From positions 28,181,511-28,245,510 of the forward strand of contig CM039509.1 in NCBI GenBank assembly GCA_022432975.1: DNA of 64,000 nucleotides, written 5' to 3'. Both the position numbers and the translations under genes were made by a program. Origin of the DNA: Begonia masoniana. Lineage: Eukaryota; Streptophyta; Magnoliopsida; Cucurbitales; Begoniaceae. Of this stretch, positions 1 to 10,904 are shown one piece after another (position 1 is the stretch's first letter; each line of letters begins with the position of its first letter). The notes beneath the pieces were generated by a model, which was given only the letters and a program-made list of their open reading frames with translations, did not search any database and was not told the origin of the DNA.

Positions 1-375
1 ATTCAACCAAGGGTAGGTATCTGCTCCAAGATGTCTGGAACTCTAGCACACAAGCCCTCAACATATCCTCAAGTATTTGGATAGTCCTTTCTGATTGACC
101 ATCTGTCTGCGGGTGGAAAGTAGTGCTGAAAGACAACTTTGTACCTGTAAGCTTTGCCAAAACCTCGAGGTGAATCTAGGATCGCGATCAGAGACAATAG
201 ATGCAGGGATTCCATGCAACCTAATAACTTCCTGTACATAAAGATCAGCAAGCTGGTCCATCGAGTAGGTTGTCCTCACTGGTAAGAAATGGGCTGATTT
301 CGTCAGTCTATCAATCACAACCCAAATACTATCATGTCCCTTAGTTGTCTTAGGTAATCCTACAACAAAATCCAT
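1..375 (-). pseudogene. integrase core fragment of element 1
   Basis: Integrase catalytic core. The open stretch 375-58 starts [16 protein letters not shown], carrying the first catalytic Asp, and continues to [10 protein letters not shown] with the second. The frame is then shifted: after WQSLQVQ the family sequence resumes in another frame, and positions 57-1 read on in integrase style. The glutamate of the DDE triad and the C-terminal part are broken or beyond the window edge. In a working element this domain joins element DNA to the host chromosome in the nucleus. Confidence 0.85.
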
Positions 376-393
376 AGCTATGTGTTCCCACTT

Positions 394-972
394 TCACTCG
401 GGAATAGGTAGAGGTTCAAGGGTACCTCCTGGACGTTGGTGCTCAGCTTTAACTTGTTGGCAAACCAAACATGACTCTACATACTTAGCAACATCTCTCT
501 TTAAGTTTGGCCACCAATAGAGTAACTTCATGTCTCGATACATCTTGGTGCTTCCAGGGTGCACAGAAAAGGGAGACGAATGCGCCTCAGCCAAGATTAG
601 CTTACATAATCCTTCATCATTAGGGACATACCATCTATTTCTAAACTTCAGAATCCCATCCTTGGAGAGATTAAACTCGGAGGTTGTGTCCTTCACCTTG
701 TTCATCATACTGTTATTCTCCTCTGAGTCCTTCTGTTGTGCTTCTTTGATCTTTTCCAGAACCGTCGGTTGAATGGTCAAATTTGCGAGCAAAGCTGACA
801 ACTCTGGAACTACCTCCAACTCCAATTTCTGAATCTCTGTCCTCAAAGGTATAGACATAGTTGATACAACGGGTTGCATTGTTGTTGACATCCTGCTCAA
901 TGCGTCAGCTACAGAGTTAGCCTTGCCCGGGTGATACTTGATCTCAAAGTCGTAATCCTTAACAAATTCCAA
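394..972 (-). pseudogene. RNase H tail plus integrase zinc-binding domain of element 1
   Basis: 192 codons. The first part ([20 protein letters not shown] then ADALSR) is the C-terminal signature of gypsy RNase H. The later part contains the H-H-C-C zinc-binding domain of integrase: HSSPFSVHPG, then WWPNLKRDVAKYVESCLVCQ. It ends at PLPIPE just before the catalytic core, and a stop separates it from the core piece at 375. It belongs to the same broken polyprotein as its neighbours. Confidence 0.88.
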
Positions 973-981
973 CCAACGCCT

Positions 982-1601
982 CTACCTCATGTTCAATTCC
1001 TTTTGTGTAAAGAGGTACTTCAGACTTTTATGGTCAGAAAACACCTCACACTGCTGTCCATATAAATAGTGTCTCCATATCTTCAAAGCAAAAACAACAG
1101 CGGCTAATTCTAAATCATGGGTGGGGTAGTTCTGTTCGTAACTCTTTAACTGCCTAGAGGAATATGCTACAACTTTGCCTTCTTGCATCAAAACACAGCC
1201 CAAACCAACTTTTGATGCATCACAAAATACGCTAAACTTTCCTTCTTCAGTTGGGAGGGTCAATACCGGGGCTGTTGTTAACTTCACCTTTAACGTCTGG
1301 AAGCTATCCTCACAAGCTTCGGTCCAAGAATACTTATTGTCCTTCTTTGTCAAATTCGTCAGGGGCTTAGCTATCATAGAAAATCCTTTGATGAACTTTC
1401 TGTAATAGCCTGCCAACCCAAGGAAACTGGGACTTCACTGGCATTCTTTGGTTGTGGCCAATCCTTTACTGCCTGAATTTTGGTCGGGTCCACTGATATG
1501 CCATTAGCAGAAACTACATGGCCAAGAAAATTAACCTTGTCCAACCAAAATTCACACTTGGACAATTTGGCATAGAGCCGGTGCTCCTTCAATGTTGTCA
1601 A
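982..1601 (-). pseudogene. RT connection and RNase H domain of element 1 (two frames)
   Basis: Two overlapping open stretches, 1601-1374 and 1416-982, carry the end of reverse transcriptase ([17 protein letters not shown], then a proline-rich linker) and the start of RNase H ([39 protein letters not shown] with the first catalytic Asp, [20 protein letters not shown] with the Glu, [10 protein letters not shown] with a further Asp). They are in different frames around position 1400, so a frameshift separates them. RNase H removes the RNA strand during reverse transcription. Confidence 0.88.
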
Positions 1602-1607
1602 AACTAT

Positions 1608-2267
1608 TCATAAATGCTCTGCATGGTCAGCTTCTGTCCGTGAGTATATCAGGATATCATCTATGAACACAATTACAAATTTGTCCAAATACTCCCGAAA
1701 CACATGATTCATTAAGTCCATAAAGGCTGCAGGTGCATTGGTCAGTCCAAATGACATGACCAAGAATTCGTAGTGTCCATAACGGGTTCTGAAGGCTGTC
1801 TTTGGTATATCTCCTTCCTTAACTTTCAGTTGGTAATAACCCGAACGTAAATCTATTTTTGAAAACACCCTTGCTCCTTGCAATTGGTCAAACAAATCAT
1901 CAATCTGAAGTAAGGGGTACTTATTCTTGATTGTCAACTTATTTAGTTCTCTGTAGTTTATACACATTCTAAGGGAACCATCCTTCTTCTTGACAAATAA
2001 GACAGGTGCACCCCAATGGGAACTGCTAGGGCGTATAAATCCTTTGTCTACTAATTCCTGTAGTTGGACTTTTAACTCCTTTAACTCAACAGGTGCCATC
2101 CGATAAGGATTCTTAGATACGGGTAAGGCCTCAGGGTACGTATCTATTACAAACTCTATTTCTCTATCCGGCGGTAATCCTGGCAAATCATCTAAGAACG
2201 CCTCAGGGAACTCTCTGACTATGGGGATATCTTGTAACTCTATCTTATTCTTCACCCGAACATCCAT
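1608..2267 (-). pseudogene. reverse transcriptase core of element 1
   Basis: 219 open codons covering fingers and palm of a gypsy reverse transcriptase: [53 protein letters not shown], and the catalytic motif [12 protein letters not shown] (the F/YxDD box). All key residues I can see are present. The stretch closes with a stop after AEHL, next to the connection domain at 1601, so it is one intact domain in a broken polyprotein. Confidence 0.9.
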
Positions 2268-2518
2268 TATGCTAGCTAAGTAACTCTCACAACCATTTTT
2301 CAGTAACCGGTAAATTTCTAGTGAGGATATAATCGGTATTTTGCTTATCTTAGGAATAGCTTGGAAGGAATAATGATCACCATTTGGGGGTCAAAAATCA
2401 ACCATCCCAGATCTACAACTTATTGTGGCATAATGCCTAAATAACCAATCTATTCCTAATATCACCTCGTATCCTTTCATGTCAATTACAATCAGTTCTA
2501 CATATAGTTTCTTACTTC

Positions 2519-2863
2519 CTAAGGACACAACATCACCTTTAACAATCTGTTCAGAATGTAGGGACCTCCCTGATGGTAAATAACATCATATGGCCTTTCG
2601 GCTGGTAAAAGTTCTAAGTTGTGTTGGCATACAAACAGAGTTGATATAAACGAGTGTGTGGCTCCCGTATCTATAAGTGTGTAAGCAGCAAAACCACAGA
2701 TCATAATGGTACCTGTTATGACTGTATGCTGCACGGCTTCCTCATCCTCCATCATTGCATAGACTCTAGGTGCTACCCTTGCACGGTTCGGATCTGGCGG
2801 CATGGGGCAGTCTCTGACTATATGTCCAACCTTGTCACATCTGAAACAGCGGCCAGAACGCAA
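2519..2863 (-). pseudogene. zinc knuckle and aspartic protease of element 1
   Basis: The stretch begins with a CCHC nucleocapsid knuckle, CFRCDKVGHIVRDC, followed by a linker and the retropepsin active site IDTGATHSF with its catalytic Asp intact. The flap region becomes irregular (VIYHQGGPYILNRLL) and the frame ends, so the end of protease and the link to reverse transcriptase (2268-2518) are degraded. Confidence 0.85.
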
Positions 2864-3061
2864 CTTGCATTCGCCGGGGTGGTTCTTCTAACAGGTGGAG
2901 CATAAGGGTGCCAGAGGCCTCTTCCCTTTTCCTTGGTCATCATTCTGGTTGAGGGGTCTCTTTATTCCTTGTTGTTGTTGCTGTGGTCCCCTGTTCTGTT
3001 GCGGCTGCCAACCTTTGTTCTGACGTGGTGGCGGCTGAGTGTCCTTCGTGAGTTTTCTTGG

Positions 3062-3817
3062 CTACTCGCGCTGTGCATATGCTGTCATTTCTGCCTCTTC
3101 CAGCTCCAAGGCCTTAGCCGTCACTTCACCATAAGGTACATTGTGTATCCCAGCAGTCTTCACTTTCATGTACAGACTCGGCTTCAGTCCTTGAACAAAT
3201 TGGTAAATCTTGTCCTCATCATCCTCAATCATACGGGGAGCAAACCGTGATAAGGCATCAAATTTGCATATGTAATCCGTCACAGAGCCAGTTTGTCGCA
3301 GATTCATGAACTCCTTCTTCTTGTTGGCCCGAACAGTCCTATTGAAGTACTTGTCAAAGAAAGCAGTCTTGAACATCTCCCAGGTCATAGCTTTGGCATT
3401 AGCGGTGTTCTGGATCGAGTCCCACCAATGCCTTGCACTTAACTCCAAATGAAAGACAGCATAGGTGACCTTATCCCCTTCATCAACCTTTGCATACTTA
3501 AACATGTCTTCTATCTTTCAAACCCACTCCTCAGCATAAATAGGATCTGAAACATGTCCATTAAACACCGGGTGTCGAAGCCGGTGGAAACGCTCACCCC
3601 CATGATCATGAGTTGCATTAGTACTGGAGTTGCCTTGTTCCTCTCTAGCAGTCATCAGTCGTTCGATCTGGTGAGATTGGCGCATGACCAACTCTGTCAA
3701 CTGAGCAATAGCATTGCTATCCTCATTGGTCTCTCTCTGCTGACCTCTAACCATTTTGGGATTCCTAGACAAATCATTACAGATATATCTTAACTTAATG
3801 ACATATACTGAGATCAT
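3062..3817 (-). pseudogene. gag capsid region of element 1
   Basis: Two open stretches in one frame (3817-3518 and 3505-3062) separated by a single TGA codon. The first carries the N-terminal part with a run of polar residues and ERFHRLRHPVFNGHVSDP; the second is the capsid (retrotrans_gag) domain, with FHLELSARHWWDS, FFDKYFNRTVRANKKKEFMN and LEEAEMTAYAQRE. A further stop follows, after which knuckle-like gag sequence continues toward 2863. Gag forms the virus-like particle in the cytoplasm. Confidence 0.88.
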
Positions 3818-3901
3818 ATATACTTACAGTTGCTGAAGTGTGCTCATGTGACAGTCAGTGCTGGAAGGCAGTCTGCAGAATCGGTTTTAGAACCCGGTTT
3901 T

Positions 3902-3913
3902 GCTCTGATACCA
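3902..3913 (-). other. primer binding site of element 1
   Basis: GCTCTGATACCA on the + strand is the complement of TGGTATCAGAGC, the site matching the 3' end of plant initiator tRNA-Met. It lies four bases from the LTR edge at 3918, as expected for a minus-strand element whose 5' LTR is to the right. Confidence 0.93.
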
Positions 3914-4359
3914 TAATTGTAGCGACCCCAGAAGGATCGTCACATAATCCGTATCTTTCTTAATCATTTAATCCTTATTACTCACACATGATTCATTATT
4001 AAACGTGTATTTCTTTTTTTTTTAACATAATTTAACTCAAGATGTCATATGCGATTCGTTAAGCCTCAATCGGCAAAGGAAAACATTACATATCTGCCGG
4101 CGGGAAGTACAATATGTATCGGCTAGTGAAGGGAAAACTTTAAGTTATAGACTGCATCTATCGATAAAAGAATGAACCACATCTACCGGTCACTAGACGA
4201 CAAAACCGTGTCTATACCATCCGGTGGAGAAGCTCTCTACAACATCCGATGAAATAAGGGTACATCATCCGGTGATTATTACATCTGCCGCAACTCCGGA
4301 TAGGTACATCATCCGGTGACTTATTACACTACATCTGCCGATCACTAGACGACAAAATA

Positions 4360-4660
4360 ACACTCTCATCATCCGATGGGTTAAACACTCTACATATGCC
4401 GATCGCTAGATGACAAAATAACACTTCATCATCCGATGGCTTAAACACTCTACATCTGCCGATCGCTAGACGACAAAATAACACTTTCATCATCCGATGA
4501 CTTGAACACTCTACATCTGCCGATCGCTAGACGACAAAATAACACTTCATCATCCGATGGCTTAAACACTCTACATCTACCGATCGCTAGACGACAAAAT
4601 AACACTTTCATCATCCGATGGCTTAAACACTCTACATCTGCCGATCGCTAACTTATAACC
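4360..4660. repeat. 60-62 bp tandem array in LTR A
   Basis: About five units built on CATCATCCGATGG, CTCTACATCTGCCGATCG and CTAGACGACAAAATAACAC, with looser copies upstream from about 4170. The same place in LTR A' (32930-33230) has a 60 bp array sharing the CTAGACGACAAAATAACA half but with a different second half. Confidence 0.85.
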
Positions 4661-4974
4661 ATAAACCTTAAAGAGTAAAAATCATAAACTCATCTAAAAT
4701 ACGCATAGCGGAAGACTCAAACAAAACAAATCATTCATTAATCCTTAAACTCGTATTCAGACTCTAAAGACAAGCTCTTCAAATCCAAATCTCATTGTTA
4801 TAAGAAATTCTGTTCTATTTAGTTATTTGTTCATCGTAAACTTTTCTAACTTACTATGAGCATAACCAGGGAGCTTAATCGCCTATCCAGCCTTCACTGT
4901 CACACTGAACATCCTCCAGCAACCAAGCTTAGACATCCTCATTAACCTTGAGTTCCTCACCTGAAAACTCGTCG

Positions 4975-5739
4975 CCTACATCATAAGGTTTAAACTATAA
5001 GCCTAATGCTTAGTAAGGAATGCAACACTAACATGGATGCATGAATGTATAATTTGGAAAAATCACATGCTCATAAGTCTTTTCTTGTTCATGTCTTTGC
5101 TCGTAATCATCATTCATAGTCATGGATCATATTCATCATTCATAGTCATTGATCATATTCATCATTCATAGTCATTGATCATATTCATCATTCGTAGTCA
5201 TTGATCATATTCATCATTCATAGTCATTGATCATATTCGTCATTCATAGTCTTTGATCATATTCTTTGTTTAGGTTGTGTGGATCAAGAGAGGATTTGTG
5301 CCGGTAAAGGGGGTTCGACAGTGAGTTTGATCTTGTTCCCTACTGCGGGTCGTATTCATATGTCCTTCTTTGGACTGTGACATACGCCGAACTGCCCCCA
5401 ACCCTCACTTAATCCACGTTGCATAAATCTTATATATATACATATATACATACATATCTTGTTCATGGAAAACATGCGTTAAAACATTTTCTTATGCTTG
5501 AGAAACATTCATGATGCATGAACATGAGAACTTTTAACTCATCAAACTATGACAAGGATCATACCAGAACAGACAACTTCACATTCACTAGCAGGTCATC
5601 AAATAGTATAACTCGCAACATACATAAATCCTTCAAGTGCAGACAAGCTCATTATCATAAGATAAACATTAGACATCTCAACCTAGTACTCCCACGATGT
5701 AGGGCTCTATTAGCCGGAAATCTTAATACATTCACTTAC
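4975..5739 (-). other. structured intron 2 of LTR A (P1-P3)
   Basis: Minus-strand candidate intron starting GTAAGT at 5739. P1: the 5' arm (complement of 5690-5703) pairs with the 3' arm (complement of 4975-4990), CCTACATCGTGGG with CCTTATGATGTAGG, allowing G-U pairs. P2: GGCT-5 nt-AGCC hairpin at 5703-5715. P3: TAAGC/GCTTA hairpin near 4998-5012. Two acceptors are possible: GTAG inside the P1 arm, or TTTTCAG 15 nt further on. Confidence 0.6.
5110..5265. repeat. 26 bp tandem array in LTR A intron 2
   Basis: About six copies of a 26 bp unit containing CATTCATAGTCATTGATCAT followed by ATTCAT. LTR A' has a related but more diverged array at about 33860-34000. Both lie between the P1 arms. Confidence 0.85.
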
Positions 5740-6435
5740 CTGGTCTCCTTAGCACTTGAGCTTCTTTCTCTTCAAACTTCTTCACCTAAAATATTTACAT
5801 TGCAGTAGTTAAAACAAAATCCTAATAGTTCTAATCTCAAGTTATCCTAAGATTTAATAGCTAAAGTTATTCCCGAATCCTTAGTCTAATACCCTGTGCA
5901 ATTTGAAATCCAAACCCAGAACAGACAGATTCTATTATCGATAACTCAGGGGTGGTTGTTCTAAATGTCCAGAATCGATTTGATAAAAGCATTCCCACTC
6001 ACAGATTCCAAATGTTCTTATTATTAGTTGGCCATCAAAAAATCCAAAACTCCAATGCCGAGTAGAAAACAGGGCTAACAAGCTAACAGATAGCTACATT
6101 GACTAATGCATACCTCGGGCACAGAGTAGTCGAGTAGTGGCAGAGAAACCGATCGTCAATGAGAGTATGCCGGAAGCAGAGAGCAAGAGCTTGGGAGAGA
6201 AGAAATCGCCGAAAAGGAAGGCGTCGGCTACAGTGGTTCAAGTGAGGTTTAAAACATTTCCTTTTTCTTTATATATTGGTCATCACCCTCCATTATTACA
6301 ACTTTTCCACCCAATCTAGTTTAAATCCACATGAAATTAATTATTCTTGGTATAAGTTCTAAACTGTAAAGATTAAATATTCATGACCGTTAATACAGTT
6401 AGGAAAATCACCTGACCGTCATCTCGGGTGTTACA

Positions 6436-8004
6436 AAAACAAGTTGAATAAGAGACATGGACGATTGGTAGAGTTTTTGGAGAGATTTCTCTATACACTC
6501 AAATACGTTAAAGGAGAAAACAACATTGTTGCCTATGCCCTTTCACAGAAACAGATCCTTCTAACTGAATTGAGAGCAAGATTTTTTGGATTAAATGGAT
6601 TAAGAACGGTTGCGAAGAAGATGAATATTTTGGAACATATTTTGCAAAATGTCGAGATAAGCCCGAAGGAAGTTACTATATTTTAGACGGATACCTTCTA
6701 AAAGGCAAAAAATTATGCATTTCCGAGGGTAGTTTGAGACAATGCCTAGTGAAAGAGGCATATTGTGGAGGGTTAGCAAGTCATTTTTGGGAACAAAAGA
6801 CATTTGACATGCTTAAAGAGCAATTTTATTGGCCACATATGATGAGAGATGTCCACCGTTTGGTAGAAACGTGCATAGTTTGTAAGAAAGCCAAGAAAAG
6901 AGTCCTTCCTCAAGGATTATACCTACCTTTATCGGTACCAACTAAGCCATGGGTTGAGATAAGTATGGATTTTGTATTAGGATTACCACGAACTTCTCGG
7001 AGCAAGGATTCTATATTAGTAGTCGCGGATCGCTTTTCAAAGATGGCGCATTTTATTGCTTGTGCCAAAACTGATGACTCAATCCTTATTGTTGACATTT
7101 TCTTCCAAGAAGTCATTCGTCATCTCGGCATTCCACATTCCATAGTGTCGGATTGCGACACCAAATTTTTAAGCACATTCTAGAAGACATTGTGGAAAAA
7201 GATAGGAACAAAGCTATGTTGTAGTACATCATTTCATCCTCAAACAGACAGCTAAACGGAGGTAGTCAACCGAACATTAGGTGCCCTTTTAAGAAGTGCG
7301 GTTGGAAAGAAATTAACAAATTGGGACATTCTCTTACCCGGCCTAGAATTTGCATACAATCGAAGTGTCCATTTGACTACCCAATAGACACTCTTTAAAC
7401 TGATTTTTGGATATAACCCCTCCATACCGTTGGATCTTGTACCTATACCCATGAAGGAACCCGAAAATCCATTGGATATCGAGAAGGCAGAGAAAATTAA
7501 AGAACTACATGACAAGGTGCGCAAGACAATAGAAAAGAAAAATAAGTCTTATGCCCGACAAGCCAACAAAGGGTGAAAATAAAGGATTTTCAATGTAGGG
7601 GACTTAGTATGGATACACCTTCACAAGGAAAGATTTCCAAACAAGAGGAAATCATAATTACTACCTAGGGCGGAAGGACCCTTTAAGGTGTTGGAACATA
7701 GCAATGATAATGCCTACAAATTAGCATTACCCAGAAACTATGGAGTATCGACAACTTTTAACGTCTAAGACCTATCCCCTTACATAATTGGAGATGAGAT
7801 GGAGAATGAAGAGGTTAAAGAAAAGAATTTGAGGACAAATCCTAAATTAGTTGGGGAGGATGATGTGCCTCATAGGCCCATTACTATGTCCCAAACCAAA
7901 GCACAATCCATAACCAAGGCCCATAATGCTTTTAATTTGTTTACTAATGAGTTTATTTCTTTTGTAGGTGGTGGAATCTTTGAAGACTTGGAATGGGGCA
8001 CCTA
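6436..8004 (+). pseudogene. degenerate Ty3/gypsy RNase H-integrase fragment
   Basis: A plus-strand pol remnant, cut at the left by LTR A. It starts in the RNase H tail (RFLYTLKYVKGENNIVAYAL), then has the integrase zinc domain (HFWEQKTFDMLKEQFYWPHM, TCIVCKKAKK) and core (VEISMDFVLGLPRTSRSKDS, HSIVSDCDTKFLS). A stop ends the frame near 7183, but family sequence goes on in shifted frames (ALLRSAVGKKLTNWD, GDLVWIHLHKERFPNKRKS, GPFKVLEHSNDNAYKLALP) up to about 7780, then a C-terminal tail to 8004. It differs from elements 1 and 2 and belongs to another gypsy lineage. It is not functional. Confidence 0.88.
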
Positions 8005-10371
8005 GCTCTCAAGACAAGGATTGATCTCTTCATTCTCTATTTTTGGATGCATAGAGCAACACAACTAAAGAGGGAATTTGTTTTCCCTACATCAATTTCG
8101 TGTAACCTATTTTACTTTATGTTTGAGGCAAACATTAGCCTTTTCATGTGTTAGCAAACATTAGTCATTTTATGCATGTTTTAGATTGAATGGTTAGGAT
8201 TAGATGCTTGCTAAGGTTAGATGTATGGTAATGGCTATTTTGGGTTAAGCTCATGGGATGAGGTTGGGCCATGGAGGAAGAAAGCATGCAAAGCCCAATC
8301 AATTGCACCAAAGAGGATTTAGCTTAAAGGAAACAAGGACAAGAGGTAATGCTCACAAGAATTGATGACATGACACAAGGAGGATGCTTGATAACATTTT
8401 CAAAGGAGGAAGCCTCACCATTGGATGAAGCACAAGCCAAAGAATCTCGGCCACCCATCTTCATTTAATCAACGGTCATTGTAAAACCCTATCTATTTAG
8501 GAGTCCTATAAATGCATGAATATTGGTGGTTGTAAGGGTCTTTTAATCATCAATATACCTCGACATATTCCCCTAAATACCAGGTTGGTTTAGGCAATAT
8601 CATCTTCCAAAGGTTGGTGCCATTGGAGTTACCAAGGGTTGGTGCCCAAGGTAAGCCACGGTTTGCTCAAATTGTGTGGAGTCATCCTCCATTGCTTCCA
8701 AACGTGTGGTAGCTTGTAAGCTCTTATCCCCTCCTATTCTCCAAGTCCTCTTGAGGCTGGAACCATAAGAGAAGGGTAAATATCATTCCTAAAGGTCAGT
8801 TTTCTTCATTGGAAGAACATAGCCGAGAGGATTATCACTACCTCTATCTGCCGACTCAAGGGTTTTATCGTTTTCTTTTATTTTTGTTCACAGAATACTA
8901 TCACCACTTCACACGTACTTCATTTTCTACATCTTAGCTTCATTTTCCTCTAAAGTAATCGTTTTCATTTGAACACTTTAACGCTTCCATTTCTACTCAT
9001 ACATTTTATTGCTCTTGGGTTAACCAACTAGTGAGCAACTCTTACTCTTTGGGTGATAACTCGCTCATTTTCAGGTTGTTACCCATCAGTTATTGTGAGA
9101 AAATAAGTAGGCTATTATGTTTGCTAATAATAATAGGAGTGCGTCAAAATCTAAGCACATCAACATTAAGTTTCTCTTTGTAAAGGAGAGAGTTTAGAGC
9201 GCTTAGATATCTATACATCGTATAGGTAAAACTCCATGATTACGGATTCGTTTTCTAAAGAAAAACTAACAAAGGTCTTTCAAGAGTGTGTTTCTCACAT
9301 AGGTGTTGTTTCTTTAGATGATTTGTGGTTTAGTGAGAGTTTGTAATTTTTGGTAAATGTATGTATTTTTTATGACATATGTTATATCTTGTTACAATAA
9401 TAAAGTTAAGGCATTCATCACTTTAAAATTAAAGTTTAAAGGTTGCTCTCAAAAGCAATAAAGTTGTACTGGTTGGAAATAGACATGTTATAACCATATT
9501 ACTTGTAATTATCATACTACACATTCATATTTATTTATATCATTTGATTATATCTGCATATGTGACCATTGATGAGTTTAGTTACAATTAATGTAACAAT
9601 AATCGCTTTGATCCTATATTAGTATAGTTGATGGAAAAAATTGTAATATGTACTCATGTTAATGATAGAAGTTACTAGCCAAAAATTTGATGTGTGTCGA
9701 AAACATAAAAAATCATTCTTGTTAAAAAAAATATGAATTTATAGATTGATATGCATGGTTGAATTCATAGGGAATGGTAAGTAGATTTACTTTTATAAAA
9801 ATTATAATGCAAGGAGAATGAGGTTTTGAGATTTGAGAATTAAAAATAAGCGATGAACATCAAAATGAGATTTCAATAGAGAATGATTATCTAGTCAATA
9901 GGTGATTTCAGTTTTTGATTCAGTATATTGATCATTGAAACATGAATTAATTTTTAATCTTCTTGAATAAATTAGTTATAGTTATTAAGACGCTTTAATA
10001 ACATAATCTCTCCTTAGTATCTTGATAGCCAAGCCTAAAGAGACGATTTTAGGATTTAATTTATCAATAGCATTAAGAATTAGTGAGACCCAATTCTAGC
10101 TAACAATCTCAACAAGCACAAATAATTTAAACTAGATCATACACCTTCATAACTTATATTATTTATCACATATATTAGAATCTTTAAACAATTACGAATT
10201 TAAAAGTCTTAATTACTGTATATTAAATTGAGAAATTGAAGAATTGTCAGTTGAAACAATTCATAAAGTAATAGTGTTTGAAGTAAAGAAAATATATGAA
10301 TATTCAATAAGAAAAAGAATAATGAAAAGCGCACATCTCACAATTCTTTAGTGAATCATAACCTCAATTAA
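8005..10371 (+). other. non-coding stretch; probable 3' LTR of the preceding gypsy fragment
   Basis: No coding sequence seen. A purine run (AAAGAGGGAA, near 8077) just before TGTTTTCCCT (about 8088) fits a polypurine tract and LTR start. CCTATAAATG near 8508 fits an LTR TATA box, and the LTR may end near 9090. From there to 10371 the DNA is AT-rich and I recognise nothing in it. Confidence 0.35.
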
Positions 10372-10904
10372 TGTAACACCCGGTTCCATCGAACCGATTT
10401 TCCCTTGTCAACTAATAGTGTACACTTTATGGATGAAATTGGGAGAATTATTGATTAGGTTAATGAGTGACTAATTAAGGGCATAATGGTAAATAGAGAT
10501 CTATAGTGGATAACGTATTTAAGGGAGAGTTTAATGAGGTTTAGCCGGCACTGTTTTCTCATTTTCCTTTCTCGGCATTCAGCCAGCTAAGTAGAGTTTC
10601 TCTCGGCGATTTTCCCTCCCATTCTCTCCAAGCTAGGTGAGTTCTACTTCGATTTCTTGCTACATTGTAACTATCGATGGTAGAGGGGATTATAAATGAG
10701 GTTTTAAGAATGCTGTAAGTAAGGGTTAGTTCTTGTTTATGGTGAATCAGGAATGCACAATGAACTGAGCTCCCAAATTAGTTTCCTTAGATTTCTGGAT
10801 GGTTAGAATGAATTTTAATGAAGATTTAATTAATTCTCAGTTTATGGTTTTAGGTTTGAGCAAACTCTCGAGGTAGATTTCAACCAAGCTTTTCAGGAAA
10901 CCAA

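Larger units (their letters stand above)
1..3901 (-). mobile_element. Ty3/gypsy element 1, internal region (left end outside window)
   Basis: On the minus strand, from 3.8 kb down to position 1, the order is gag, zinc knuckle, protease, reverse transcriptase, RNase H and integrase, the standard Ty3/gypsy order. Sequence style (IDTGATHSF protease, [10 protein letters not shown] reverse transcriptase, [13 protein letters not shown] in the integrase zinc region) matches the Del/Tekay chromovirus group. The reading frame is broken by several in-frame stops and shifts, so this copy cannot make a full polyprotein. A tRNA-primer site and LTR A follow at the right; the 3' LTR must lie left of the window. 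Confidence 0.93.
3918..6435 (-). mobile_element. LTR A, 5' LTR of element 1
   Basis: 2518 bp, bounded on the + strand by TGTAGCGACCCC and GGGTGTTACA, which are nearly inverted copies of each other. It is homologous along its length to solo LTR A' at 32536-35099. Read on the minus strand it has a gene-like leader: intron 1 about 6113-5786 (donor GTATGC, acceptor TTTTAG), exon 2 5785-5740 (46 nt), and intron 2 from 5739 (donor GTAAGT). Two tandem arrays (4360-4660 and 5110-5265) lie inside. The open frames seen within it have no recognisable relatives. Confidence 0.9.
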
